Notes under the pieces: model-generated
The model's input: only the letters and a program-made list of their open reading frames with translations
Databases searched by the model: none
What the model was told of the DNA's origin: nothing
Program-made: the position numbers and the translations under genes
In this document: in pieces, positions 12,092 to 20,734 of the stretch
Numbering within the stretch: the stretch's first letter is position 1
Layout: each line of letters opens with the position of its first letter
Origin: Catellatospora methionotrophica
GTDB taxonomy: Bacteria > Actinomycetota > Actinomycetes > Mycobacteriales > Micromonosporaceae
Reading direction: 5' to 3'
NCBI RefSeq assembly: GCF_011297335.1
Contig: NZ_JAAOTJ010000019.1
Location: 1 to 64,000, forward strand
DNA: 64,000 nucleotides

Positions 12092-12343
12092 TCACTCATC
12101 CGGGAAACCGGTCACCATCTCGTAGAACCGGGTGCAGGCGACGGCCTCGGCGGGCAGGACCTCGCGCACGTCGTACACCCCGCGCTCGTAGTAGCCGAGC
12201 TCCCAGCCACCCCCGGCCGGGCGCAGGAACCAGAAGTCGGTGGGGATCGGCACGTGCTCGTGCACGCCCGGCACCTGGAAGGACTCCGGCGGCTGACCCG
12301 CTTCGAGCAGCGCGGTGACGAGCACGTGCCGATCCGGGATCAC
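12092..12343 (-). CDS. Small acidic protein downstream of the TNT toxin; candidate immunity protein
   Basis: An 83-residue protein, acidic and without lysine, ending in TRFYEMVTGFPDE. It has no signal peptide and no family I recognise. Its GTG start overlaps the stop of the secreted TNT-domain gene by 4 bp (GTGA), so the two are translationally coupled. A small cytoplasmic acidic protein directly after a secreted NAD-glycohydrolase-type toxin is the classic place for an immunity factor; this is inference from position and composition only. A simple accessory or C-terminal remnant cannot be excluded. Confidence 0.55.
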   Translation of the reverse strand: MIPDRHVLVTALLEAGQPPESFQVPGVHEHVPIPTDFWFLRPAGGGWELGYYERGVYDVREVLPAEAVACTRFYEMVTGFPDE

Positions 12344-13020
12344 CCCCGCACCGCCGGAAGTTCCTCGACCAGGTAGCCGTTGGTCAGCAGCCACGTCACG
12401 CTGAGCTGCGTGCCCGCCTCGGGCAGGTAACCGGGCATCAGCTTGTACTGCATACCCAGGCCCGGCTGGCCGAACCAGGGCGCGGTCATGCCCGCGTCCA
12501 CGGTGAACGCCTTGGCCACGCAGTACACGTGGTAGTTGGCCTGCGGGGCGTCCTGCGGGGTGTTCAGGTTCTGCGGCGGCAGCGCCCGGTCGGCGTACGG
12601 CGTGCGCACCGGGGCCAGGAACGAGCCGCCCGCGAAGCCGAACCGGTCGAGCCGCGCCCCGACGGTCAGCTGCAGCGGGTTGCGGTCGACCATGTCGCCG
12701 TGGGTCATGAAGCCGTCGTTGGGCGGGTAGACCCAGTTGGCCCCGTCGCGGAACTGCGCGACGAAGTCGGCCTCGGTCAGCGTGCCGAAGCGCTGGTAGC
12801 CGTGCAGCAGCGGGCCGACCACGCCCGAGCGGGGCAGCGGCTTCGGGCCCAGTTCCGGCTGGGCCGGGTCGTAGAACCGCTGGGTCGCCGGGGCGACGGC
12901 GGGAGTGCCGGGACGGCATTCGCCGCGGCCGTAGCCGAGGGCGGCGGACGCGTCGGCGGCCGGGGCGAGCGGGACGAGCAGCGCCGCGGCGACCGTGGCG
13001 AGCAGGATACGGATTTTCAC
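12340..13020 (-). CDS. Secreted TNT-domain protein (NAD+ glycohydrolase-type toxin)
   Basis: The 226-residue product starts with a Sec signal peptide (MKIRILLATVAAALLVPLAP, cleavage likely after ADA-SAA around residue 26). From residue 90 on it matches the tuberculosis necrotizing toxin (TNT) domain: WVYPPNDGF, GARLDRFGFAGGSFLAP, RALPPQNLN, YHVYCVAKAFTVDAG, APWFGQPGLGMQY and a terminal WLLTNGYLVEEL. In the M. tuberculosis toxin this domain hydrolyses NAD+, with an Arg, a His and a late Gln in the pocket; the Arg of LDRFG and the Gln of GMQY are visible here. GTG start. The next gene overlaps by 4 bp and may encode the antidote. Confidence 0.8.
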   Translation of the reverse strand: MKIRILLATVAAALLVPLAPAADASAALGYGRGECRPGTPAVAPATQRFYDPAQPELGPKPLPRSGVVGPLLHGYQRFGTLTEADFVAQFRDGANWVYPPNDGFMTHGDMVDRNPLQLTVGARLDRFGFAGGSFLAPVRTPYADRALPPQNLNTPQDAPQANYHVYCVAKAFTVDAGMTAPWFGQPGLGMQYKLMPGYLPEAGTQLSVTWLLTNGYLVEELPAVRG

Positions 13021-13026
13021 AAAACC

Positions 13027-13062
13027 CCCGTTAGTGAAGCAATAGGCATGATCACTAACGGG
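13027..13062. promoter_or_regulatory. 11-bp inverted repeat before the TNT gene
   Basis: CCCGTTAGTGA (13027-13037) and TCACTAACGGG (13052-13062) are exact complements 14 nt apart, ending 7 nt from the TNT gene start and covering its poly-G ribosome binding site. It could be an operator for the divergent ArsR regulator or an RNA hairpin that hides the ribosome binding site. Confidence 0.6.
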
Positions 13063-13091
13063 CGTACGGGCCACGGGGTTGCTGTCCCGGC

Positions 13092-13142
13092 ACTCCCCAA
13101 GAAACGTTTGGTGGTCTACACTCCCCAACATGTCTTTGGGAG
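13092..13142 (+). promoter_or_regulatory. Candidate promoter/operator of the ArsR-MFS pair
   Basis: The nonamer ACTCCCCAA occurs twice, 28 bp apart (13092-13100 and 13120-13128), and its near-complement CTTTGGGAG follows at 13135-13143. A palindromic AAACGTTT core lies between the copies. TACACT (13117-13122) sits 7 nt before the ATG, typical of a leaderless -10 box. Autoregulation by the ArsR protein is likely. Confidence 0.5.
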
Positions 13143-13720
13143 ATGAGCCCGATCCGGCGCCGTCCGGCCGCACCGTCACCGGGGACCTGCGCTCCCTAGC
13201 CCACCCGATCCGGCTGCGCATCCTGTCCCTGCTCACCGGAGCGGAGATGAGCGCCGCCGAGATCGCCCGCGAACTCGCCATCACCCACGCCAACGCCAGC
13301 TACCACCTGCGCCTGCTGCTCGGCAGCGGCTCGATCGTGGTCGCCGGGCAGGAGAAGATCCGCGGCGGGCAGGCCAAGCGCTACCGGTACGACGTCAACC
13401 AGGCGTTCACACCCCGCGCCGACCAGGACCACCCGCACCCCGACGACGTCCAGATCATCTACGCCGCGCTGGCCGCCGAACTCCAGCGCCGCGCCCGCGA
13501 GATCGTCACCGGCCCCGCGTCCGTCGGCACCCTCACCGACGCCGAACTCTGGGTCGACCTCGACGAATGGAAGCAGATCCGCGACCGCGTCGCCCAGGCC
13601 AGCGAGCACCTGCACCGCATCGCCCAGCGCCCGCACAGCCCCGGCACGGTACGGGTCAGCGCCTCCATCGCCCTGTTCCGCATGCGCGACGCCACACCCA
13701 CCCCCGAGGAGCAGCCGTGA
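13130..13720 (+). CDS. ArsR-family winged-helix transcriptional regulator
   Basis: The 196-residue protein has an ArsR-type winged helix at residues 17-80 (LAHPIRLRILSLLTGAEMSAAEIARELAITHANASYHLRLL), followed by a helical C-terminal half. No cysteine pair for metal sensing is present, so it is probably not a metal sensor. Its stop overlaps the start of an MFS transporter (GTGA), a common arrangement in which the regulator controls an exporter. The start ATG lies 7 nt after a -10-like TACACT, so the mRNA may be leaderless. The TNT gene is divergent across 109 bp. Confidence 0.88.
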   Translation: MSLGDEPDPAPSGRTVTGDLRSLAHPIRLRILSLLTGAEMSAAEIARELAITHANASYHLRLLLGSGSIVVAGQEKIRGGQAKRYRYDVNQAFTPRADQDHPHPDDVQIIYAALAAELQRRAREIVTGPASVGTLTDAELWVDLDEWKQIRDRVAQASEHLHRIAQRPHSPGTVRVSASIALFRMRDATPTPEEQP

Positions 13721-14979
13721 GCACCTTCCGCGACTCGCTGGCGCCGCTGCGCCACAAGCCCTACCGCCACCTGGTCACCGGACGGGTGATCAGCCTGCTC
13801 GGCAACTCCGTCGCGCCCATCGCGCTGGCCTTCGCCGTGCTCGACCTGACCGACTCCCCCGTAGCGCTCGGCCTGGTCGTCGGTGCCCGGTCACTGACCA
13901 ACGTGCTGTTCGTACTGTTCGGCGGCGTGCTCGCCGACCGGCTCCCCCGGCACCTGGTCATGGTCGGCTCCAGCATGCTGGCCGCCCTGACCCAGGCCGC
14001 CGTCGCCGCCCTCGTGCTCACCGGCACCGCGACGGTCCCGCTGCTCATCGGCCTGAGCGCGATCAACGGCGTGGTCAGCGCACTCGCCATGCCCGCGACC
14101 GCGGCCCTGCTGCCGCAGACCGTGCCCGCAGACCAGCTCACCCCCGCCAACGCCCTCAACCGGCTCGGCGGCAACACCGCCATGATCGGGGGCGCGGCGC
14201 TGGGCGGCATCCTCGTCGCCGCCGTCGGCCCCGGCTGGGGCCTGGCCGCCGACGCCGCGACGTTCGCGCTCGGCGGGCTCGCGTTCGCGCTGGTCCGGGT
14301 GCCCGAGGTGCGCGACCGCACGGCCCCGCGCGAGAGCACCCTGCACGAGCTGCGCGTCGGCTGGACCGAGTTCGCCTCGCGCAGCTGGGTATGGACCATC
14401 GTGCTGGCCTTCATGTTCATCAACGCGGCCAACTCCGGCGCGATGGGCGTACTCGGGCCCACCATCGCCGACCGGACCATCGAACGCTCCGGCTGGGGCA
14501 TCGTGCTCGCCGTGCAGACCGCCGGAATGGTCGCCGGGGCCGTGCTCGCGCTGCGGCTGCGGGTGCGGCGGCCACTGCTGGTCGGGTGCGTGGCGATGTT
14601 CGGCTACGCGCTGCCGACGGTGGCACTGGCCGCGTCGCCGACACTGCCGGTGCTGGTGGTCAGCGGCTTCCTGGCCGGGGTCGCCGCCGAGCAGTTCGCC
14701 ATCGCCTGGGACTCGTCCCTGCAACGGCACGTGCCCGCCGACCGCCTCGCCCGCGTGTACTCCTACGACATACTCGGCTCGTTCCTGGCCATCCCCGTCG
14801 GCCAGGTCCTCGCCGGACCGCTCGACAGCTGGATCGGCACCGAGAACGCCCTGCTCTGCGCCGCCGCCCTGATGACCCTCTCCGTCACCGGCATGCTCGC
14901 CAACCACAGCGTCCGCCACCTACGCGCCGACACCCCCGTCAAGTCATCCAGCCCCGTCCCCGAACCCGCCGCCGCCTGA
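13717..14979 (+). CDS. MFS transporter (drug-efflux type)
   Basis: A 420-residue membrane protein with about twelve hydrophobic segments, beginning LVTGRVISLLGNSVAPIALAFAVLD. The loop LFGGVLADRLPRH after the second/third helix is the family motif A region, and LAGVAAEQFAIAWDSSLQRHVP matches the MFS_3/enterobactin-exporter-like group. The likely job is efflux of a small molecule; the substrate cannot be deduced. Translationally coupled to the ArsR regulator upstream (4-bp overlap). A family B hairpin lies 29 nt downstream. Confidence 0.88.
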   Translation: MSTFRDSLAPLRHKPYRHLVTGRVISLLGNSVAPIALAFAVLDLTDSPVALGLVVGARSLTNVLFVLFGGVLADRLPRHLVMVGSSMLAALTQAAVAALVLTGTATVPLLIGLSAINGVVSALAMPATAALLPQTVPADQLTPANALNRLGGNTAMIGGAALGGILVAAVGPGWGLAADAATFALGGLAFALVRVPEVRDRTAPRESTLHELRVGWTEFASRSWVWTIVLAFMFINAANSGAMGVLGPTIADRTIERSGWGIVLAVQTAGMVAGAVLALRLRVRRPLLVGCVAMFGYALPTVALAASPTLPVLVVSGFLAGVAAEQFAIAWDSSLQRHVPADRLARVYSYDILGSFLAIPVGQVLAGPLDSWIGTENALLCAAALMTLSVTGMLANHSVRHLRADTPVKSSSPVPEPAAA

Positions 14980-15007
14980 GCCACCACCACCGCCACCGCC
15001 TGAGCCG

Positions 15008-15072
15008 AAGATCGCTGTTTCGGGTCAGAACCTCTGGTTAGACCCGAGGTTCTGACCCGAAACAGCGATCTT
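15008..15072. repeat. Family B hairpin repeat, copy 2
   Basis: Exact 27-bp complementary arms (15008-15034 and 15046-15072) with an 11-nt loop. The outer arm is AAGATCGCTGTTTCGGGTC, shared with the copy at 26233, while the inner arm AGAACCTC differs yet stays paired. Between convergent genes (MFS transporter and RibD-like protein). Confidence 0.92.
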
Positions 15073-15158
15073 GCTTGGCGCGAACCGCGTGGCTAGACCG
15101 GCGCGGCGCGGCTTGGCGCTAGTGGAGCGGGGGGCGGGCGGTCAGCGGGGGCCGGTGG

Positions 15159-15872
15159 TCAGGGGGTGCGGGTGTGGCGGAGGTAGAGGTGGGTGCCGTC
15201 GGTGAGGACGTGGGCGGGGTGCAGGCGGTGAGGGGATGTCGGGGGGCCGGAGACGATGCGGACGGAGCCGGGGCCGGCGAGGGTGGGGCTGACGGTGAGG
15301 CAGAGTTCGTCGACGAGGTCGGCGGCGAGCAGGCTGCCGAGCAGGTGGGGGCCGCCCTCGCAGAGGATCTGGGTGAGGCCGCGGGTGGCCAGTTCGGCGA
15401 CCATGACCGCCGGGTCGACCGAGGAGTCGCCGCAGTCGATCACTTCGGCGGCCTCGGGGAAGTCGTGCGGGGCGGCGGCGTGCGTGATGACGATCGGGCG
15501 CGCGGGCGGGTCGGCGAAGAACTTCGCGGGTACGTCGCCGCCGCGGGTCACCACGGCGAAGCGCGGGTGCGGGGTGAGCCCGTTCGCGACCCGCCAGGCC
15601 TGGGCGTCGGCGTCGATCAGGGTCGCGCCGTACCCCTCGACCCTGATCGTGCCCGCGCCGACCACGACCACGTCGGCCTGCATCCGCAGCCGCTTCATCA
15701 GGTCCTGGTCGGCGGGCCCGCCCAGCGAGCCGGAGCGGCCCTCCAGGGTGGCCGCCCCGTCCAGCGACGTGATCATGTTGACCCGTAGCAGCGGGGAGTC
15801 GGTACGCGGATAGGCGGCGAGCAGGTCGGAGTCCGGCAGCTCACCGGCGGGATCGGGCGACAGCCTGCGCAT
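15159..15872 (-). CDS. RibD C-terminal-domain (dihydrofolate-reductase-like) protein
   Basis: A 237-residue stand-alone pyrimidine-reductase-like domain: LRVNMITSLDGAATLEGRSGSLGG near residue 30, QADVVVVGAGTIRVEGYGA, and LCEGGPHLLGSLLAADLVDELCLTVSP near residue 170. In RibD this fold reduces the ribose ring of the riboflavin precursor with NADPH; stand-alone actinobacterial versions have uncertain substrates. The true ribD is at 29728-30816. It starts 9 nt after folP, so it probably belongs to the pheS-pheT-folP unit. Confidence 0.85.
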   Translation of the reverse strand: MRRLSPDPAGELPDSDLLAAYPRTDSPLLRVNMITSLDGAATLEGRSGSLGGPADQDLMKRLRMQADVVVVGAGTIRVEGYGATLIDADAQAWRVANGLTPHPRFAVVTRGGDVPAKFFADPPARPIVITHAAAPHDFPEAAEVIDCGDSSVDPAVMVAELATRGLTQILCEGGPHLLGSLLAADLVDELCLTVSPTLAGPGSVRIVSGPPTSPHRLHPAHVLTDGTHLYLRHTRTP

Positions 15873-15881
15873 ACGCTGACC

Positions 15882-16772
15882 TCACATGTTGTGGACGGTG
15901 TAGGCCGGTTGCCGCCAGCCCAGGATCGCCTCGGTCATGCGGACGGCGTCGACGGACTCGCGCACGTTGTGCATGCGTACGATCCGGGCCCCGAGCATGA
16001 TCGCGGCCACCGCGGCGGCGAGGCTGCCGGACAGGCGCTCGCCCTGCGGGCGGTTCAGGGTCTCGCCGATGAAGTCCTTGTTGGACACCGCGGCCAGCAT
16101 CGGGTAGCCGACCGCGGCGATCTCGGGCAGCCGCCGGGTCAGTTCCAGGGTGTGGAACGTGTTCTTGTTCAGGTCGTGGCCCGGGTCGATGACGATCTGC
16201 TCCGGGCGTACGCCCCGCTCCAGTGCCACCGCGACCCGCGACCGCAGGAAGTCCGCGATCTCGGCCGCCACGTCGGCGTACTGCGGGCGCGGGAAGTGGG
16301 TGCGCGGCCTGGCCCGGCTGTGCGTGACGATGAGCTGGGTGTGCGGGCGGGCGGCGACCAGGTCGGCCAGCGCCGGGTCGTGCAGGCCGGTGGTGTCGTT
16401 GACGACGTGCGCGCCCGCGTCCAGGCAGGCCTGGGCCACGTCGGCGCGGAACGTGTCCACGCTGATCACCAGGTGCGGGTGCCGCTCGACGGTGGCCTGC
16501 ACCACCGGCAGCACCCGCGCCAGCTCGACGTCGGCGTGGACCTCGCCGCCCTCGGGGGAGAACTTGACCCCGCCGATGTCGATCCAGTCCGCGCCCGCGG
16601 CGGCCGCGGCATCCACTGCCGCGACCGCCGCGTCGAGCGCGTACGTGGCCCCCTTGTCGTAGAACGAGTCCGGGGTCCGGTTCACCACCGCCATCACCGC
16701 GACCTGACGGTCGAAGTCGAACTCGCGTCCGGCGATGACCCGCCTGGCGGCGGCGATGTCGGGGACGAACAT
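15882..16772 (-). CDS. Dihydropteroate synthase family protein, FolP2-like
   Basis: TIM-barrel protein of 296 residues. It carries MAVVNRTPDSFYDKG at residues 27-41, WIDIGGVKFSPEG, LVISVDTFRADVAQACLDAGAHVVND, IVIDPGHDLNKNT and ARIVRMHNVRESVDAVRM. True DHPS has NVTPDSFSDGG; the NRTPDSFYDKG form is typical of mycobacterial FolP2, which is reported to lack DHPS activity and lies near glucosyl-phosphoglycerate synthase. So a second-paralogue role is more likely than folate synthesis; this is from family knowledge. The ATG overlaps the pheT stop by one base (TGATG). Confidence 0.8.
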   Translation of the reverse strand: MFVPDIAAARRVIAGREFDFDRQVAVMAVVNRTPDSFYDKGATYALDAAVAAVDAAAAAGADWIDIGGVKFSPEGGEVHADVELARVLPVVQATVERHPHLVISVDTFRADVAQACLDAGAHVVNDTTGLHDPALADLVAARPHTQLIVTHSRARPRTHFPRPQYADVAAEIADFLRSRVAVALERGVRPEQIVIDPGHDLNKNTFHTLELTRRLPEIAAVGYPMLAAVSNKDFIGETLNRPQGERLSGSLAAAVAAIMLGARIVRMHNVRESVDAVRMTEAILGWRQPAYTVHNM

Positions 16773-19252
16773 CAGGCGCCGCGCAGGACCGCGCCGAAGC
16801 GCTGCGCCGTGACGGCCACCGCCGCGTCCCGGGCCGCGACCGCCTCCTCGACGGTCAGCGTCCGGTCCGGCGCACGGAACGTCAGCTTGTACGCCAGCGA
16901 GCGCTGACCGGCCCCGAGCTGCTCGGACGTGTACACGTCGAACAGCCGCACCGACTCCAGCAGCTGCCCCGCGCCCTCGGCCAGCGCCGCCTCGACCTGC
17001 GCCGCGGGCACCTCCGACGGCAGCACCAGCGCCACGTCGATGAGCGCGGGCGGGAACGTCGAGAACACCGGCGGCGGCGTCGGCTTGGGCAGCGGCACCG
17101 CGTCCAGGTTCAGCTCCATCGCGCAGGTGCGCTTGGGCAGGTCCAGCGCGGCGCAGACGGCCGGGTGCAGCTCGCCCGCGTACCCGACGACGGCGCCGTC
17201 GACCGAGATCGCGGCGCACCGCCCCGGGTGCCAGGGCGCCTGCTGTACGGCCGCGACGCCGATCGACGCGTCCGGCACGGCCGCAGCGGCCAGCACCTCG
17301 CGCGCGGCCTGCACCGCGTCCGACCAGGACGCCGCGCGGCCGGGACCCCACCAGCCGGAGCGCTCGAACTCCCCGGCCAGCACGACGGCCACGTGCCACG
17401 GCTGCACCGGGACGGAGGCGTTGGCCTTCTCCCACAGCGCCGGGTCGGGACGGCCCGCCACACCCATCACCGGGGGCACCCCGGCCGACAGGTCCGGCAG
17501 GAAGACCAGGCCCTGCTCGAACAGCGCGACGTCGCGCTGCCCGCGGCCGACGTTGCGCTTGAGCGCGGTCAGCAGCGGCGGCAGCAGGCTCGTCCGCATC
17601 AGCGGTTCCTCGTCGGACAGCGGGTTGGCCAGCCGCACCGCGTCCGTCGGCAGCCCCAGGGTGACCAACGCACTCGGCGACACGAACGGGTACGACAGCA
17701 CCTCGACGTAGCCGTGCTCGGCCAGCGCCCGGCCCACCGAGCGCTTGCGGCGCTGCGACGGGGTCAGGCCCTGGCCGGGCGGGGCGATCGGCAGCACGCT
17801 GGGCACGTTCTCGAAGCCGTCCAGCCGGACGATCTCCTCGACGAGGTCCGCGGGCTGGCGCAGGTCGGGCCGCCAGGACGGGGTGATCACGTCGACCCGG
17901 TCGTCGTACACCGCCGCGTCGCAGCCGACCTCGGTGAGCAGGTCACCGATCCGGTCGACGGAGTAGTCCACGCCGATCAGCCGGCGGGGCTCGGTCGCCG
18001 CCATCGAGATCATGGTCGGGTCGCCGGGGTGGTTCAGGTCGAGGACCTCCTCGCCCGCCGTGCCGCCGCCGTGCTCGACCAGCAACTGGACGGCACGCTC
18101 GATCGCGACCAGGCACAGCTGCCGGTCGACGCCGCGCTCCCAGCGCTTGGCGGCCTCGCTGAACAGCTTGTGCCGCCGCGCCGTGCGCCCGACCATCGTC
18201 GGATCCCAGTGCGCCGCCTCGAACAACACGTTCGTAGTGCCGTCGACGACCTCCGAGGTCTGCCCGCCCATGACGGCGGCCAGCGAGATCGGACCGGTGT
18301 CGTCGCAGATCACCATGTCCTCGGCGGACAGCACGCGGGCCTGCCCGTCCAGGGTGGTGAGCTTCTCCCCCTCGGTCGCGCGGCGCACCACGAGCCCGCC
18401 GGTGATCCGGTCGGCGTCGAAGGCGTGCATCGGCTGGCCGAGTTCGAGCATCACGTAGTTGGTGATGTCGATGGCCAGGCCCAGCGTACGCACTCCGGCG
18501 GTGAGCAGCCGCTTGGCCATCCAGTCCGGGGTCGGCGCGGACGGGTCGATCCCGCGCACCAGCCGGGCGGCGAACCGGTCGCAGCCCTGGATGTCCTGGA
18601 CGGTCACCGGCCACGCCGGAGCCGCGGTGCCCGCCGGGGCGGGCACGAGACCGGGATCGGTGAACCGCGCCTTGAACGCGTGCCCCAGCTCGCGGGCCAG
18701 ACCACGCACCGACATCTGGTATCCGCGGTCGGGCGTAACCGTGACGTGCACCTCGATGTCGTCCAGGCCGACCACGGCGCGCGCGTCGTCGCCCGGCTGC
18801 GCGGTCACCGACTCGGGCAGCACGATGATGCCGTCGTGGTCGCCGGACAGGCCCAGCTCCGCCGCGGAGCAGATCATGCCGTGCGAGTTGCGGCCGTACG
18901 TCTTGCGCGCGCCGATGGCGAAGCCGCCGGGCAGCACGCCGCCGGGCAGGATCACCACGACACGGTCGCCCTCGGCGAAGTTGCGGGCCCCGCAGACGAT
19001 CTCCTGCGGCGCGCCGGTGCCGTTGGCCTGGCCGACGTCCACGGTGCAGAACCGGATCGGCTTCTTGAACTCGGTCAGCTCCTCGATGGTCAGCACCTTG
19101 CCGACCACCAGTGAGCCCTGCACCGAGTGGCGCTGGTCGGCGATCTCCTCGACCTCGATGCCGAGGTCGTTCAGCGCGACGTCGAGATCGGACTCGGTGA
19201 GGTCGGCGGGCAGCTCGACATGCTCACGCAGCCATGACAGTCCAACCTTCAT
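16772..19252 (-). CDS. pheT: Phenylalanyl-tRNA synthetase beta subunit
   Basis: Partner of PheS in the alpha2-beta2 PheRS. The 826-residue product contains, in order, an N-terminal OB/tRNA-binding domain (residues 40-160, VGKVLTIEEL and EIVCGARNFAEGD), the B3/4 editing domain (AIDITNYVMLELGQPMHAFDAD near residue 255), B5, the inactive class-II-like core and the C-terminal ferredoxin-like anticodon-binding domain ending SLAYKLTFRAPDRTLTVEE. Length is normal for the family. It starts 2 nt after pheS. Confidence 0.97.
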   Translation of the reverse strand: MKVGLSWLREHVELPADLTESDLDVALNDLGIEVEEIADQRHSVQGSLVVGKVLTIEELTEFKKPIRFCTVDVGQANGTGAPQEIVCGARNFAEGDRVVVILPGGVLPGGFAIGARKTYGRNSHGMICSAAELGLSGDHDGIIVLPESVTAQPGDDARAVVGLDDIEVHVTVTPDRGYQMSVRGLARELGHAFKARFTDPGLVPAPAGTAAPAWPVTVQDIQGCDRFAARLVRGIDPSAPTPDWMAKRLLTAGVRTLGLAIDITNYVMLELGQPMHAFDADRITGGLVVRRATEGEKLTTLDGQARVLSAEDMVICDDTGPISLAAVMGGQTSEVVDGTTNVLFEAAHWDPTMVGRTARRHKLFSEAAKRWERGVDRQLCLVAIERAVQLLVEHGGGTAGEEVLDLNHPGDPTMISMAATEPRRLIGVDYSVDRIGDLLTEVGCDAAVYDDRVDVITPSWRPDLRQPADLVEEIVRLDGFENVPSVLPIAPPGQGLTPSQRRKRSVGRALAEHGYVEVLSYPFVSPSALVTLGLPTDAVRLANPLSDEEPLMRTSLLPPLLTALKRNVGRGQRDVALFEQGLVFLPDLSAGVPPVMGVAGRPDPALWEKANASVPVQPWHVAVVLAGEFERSGWWGPGRAASWSDAVQAAREVLAAAAVPDASIGVAAVQQAPWHPGRCAAISVDGAVVGYAGELHPAVCAALDLPKRTCAMELNLDAVPLPKPTPPPVFSTFPPALIDVALVLPSEVPAAQVEAALAEGAGQLLESVRLFDVYTSEQLGAGQRSLAYKLTFRAPDRTLTVEEAVAARDAAVAVTAQRFGAVLRGA

Positions 19253-19254
19253 GG

Positions 19255-20370
<1,116 letters not shown>

Positions 20371-20433
20371 TCAGTCTAGGCATAGGCCCAGGACGGGCAC
20401 GCGCGGCTTCGCCGCCGCCCACCGGTGCGACCT

Positions 20434-20522
20434 GAGAGGAAGAGCTGAGCGCAGTCAGTTCCGCCGCCCGCCACCGGCGGGCTGACTAAAGGAACGGCGC
20501 ACCATGACAGTTCTTCCCTCTC
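20434..20522 (-). promoter_or_regulatory. Structured leader upstream of pheST
   Basis: On the minus strand GAGAGGGAAGA (20522-20512) can pair with TCTTCCTCTC (20443-20434), closing an 89-nt region. Inside lies a GC hairpin CCCGCC/GGCGGG (20467-20472 with 20476-20481) and two crossing 5-bp helices (GTTCC 20495-20491 with GGAAC 20462-20458; GTCAG 20486-20482 with CTGAC 20458-20454). The 5' arm contains the ribosome binding site of a 16-codon leader frame. No T-box signature was found. Confidence 0.45.
20455..20505 (-). CDS. Possible 16-residue pheST leader peptide
   Basis: A short frame encodes MVRRSFSQPAGGGRRN. GGGAAG lies 7 nt before its ATG, a good ribosome binding site. It has only one Phe codon, so classical Phe-codon attenuation would be weak, but leader peptides before aminoacyl-tRNA synthetase genes are known in actinobacteria. 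The reading frame ends inside the structured leader, so ribosome position could decide which helices form. This is a proposal from position, ribosome binding site and structure only. Confidence 0.4.
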   Translation of the reverse strand: MVRRSFSQPAGGGRRN

Positions 20523-20614
20523 GACAGGTTCTCGCCCCGGAGCATACCGCCCCACCCGCCCGCCCCGCGCCCCCGTTCCACGGGTCACGTCCCGCGCCAC
20601 ACGCACTCCACTTT

Positions 20615-20681
20615 CATAGACGCTGGCCTATCACATCGATTATTTGCAGATCAAACTCGATGTAATAGGCCAGCGTCTATG
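20615..20681. repeat. Family A hairpin repeat, copy 2
   Basis: 25-nt arms (20615-20639 and 20657-20681), one mismatch, and a 17-nt loop ending GATCAAAC. It lies 53 nt past the stop of the TrmH-family gene and before the pheS leader, in a tandem minus-strand setting that suits a terminator isolating the pheST unit. Confidence 0.9.
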
Positions 20682-20734
20682 AAAAACGGGGCGGGTCGAG
20701 GCGGAGCGAGACGGGGTGGGGCGGCTGCGGCGCC

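Noticed and set aside
12092-12919. A single 275-residue protein combining the 83-residue frame with an upstream open frame.
   Set aside because: The upstream part is antisense-like shadow of the TNT gene in another frame; the TNT reading has a signal peptide and domain, and the GTGA overlap gives a proper start for the small gene.
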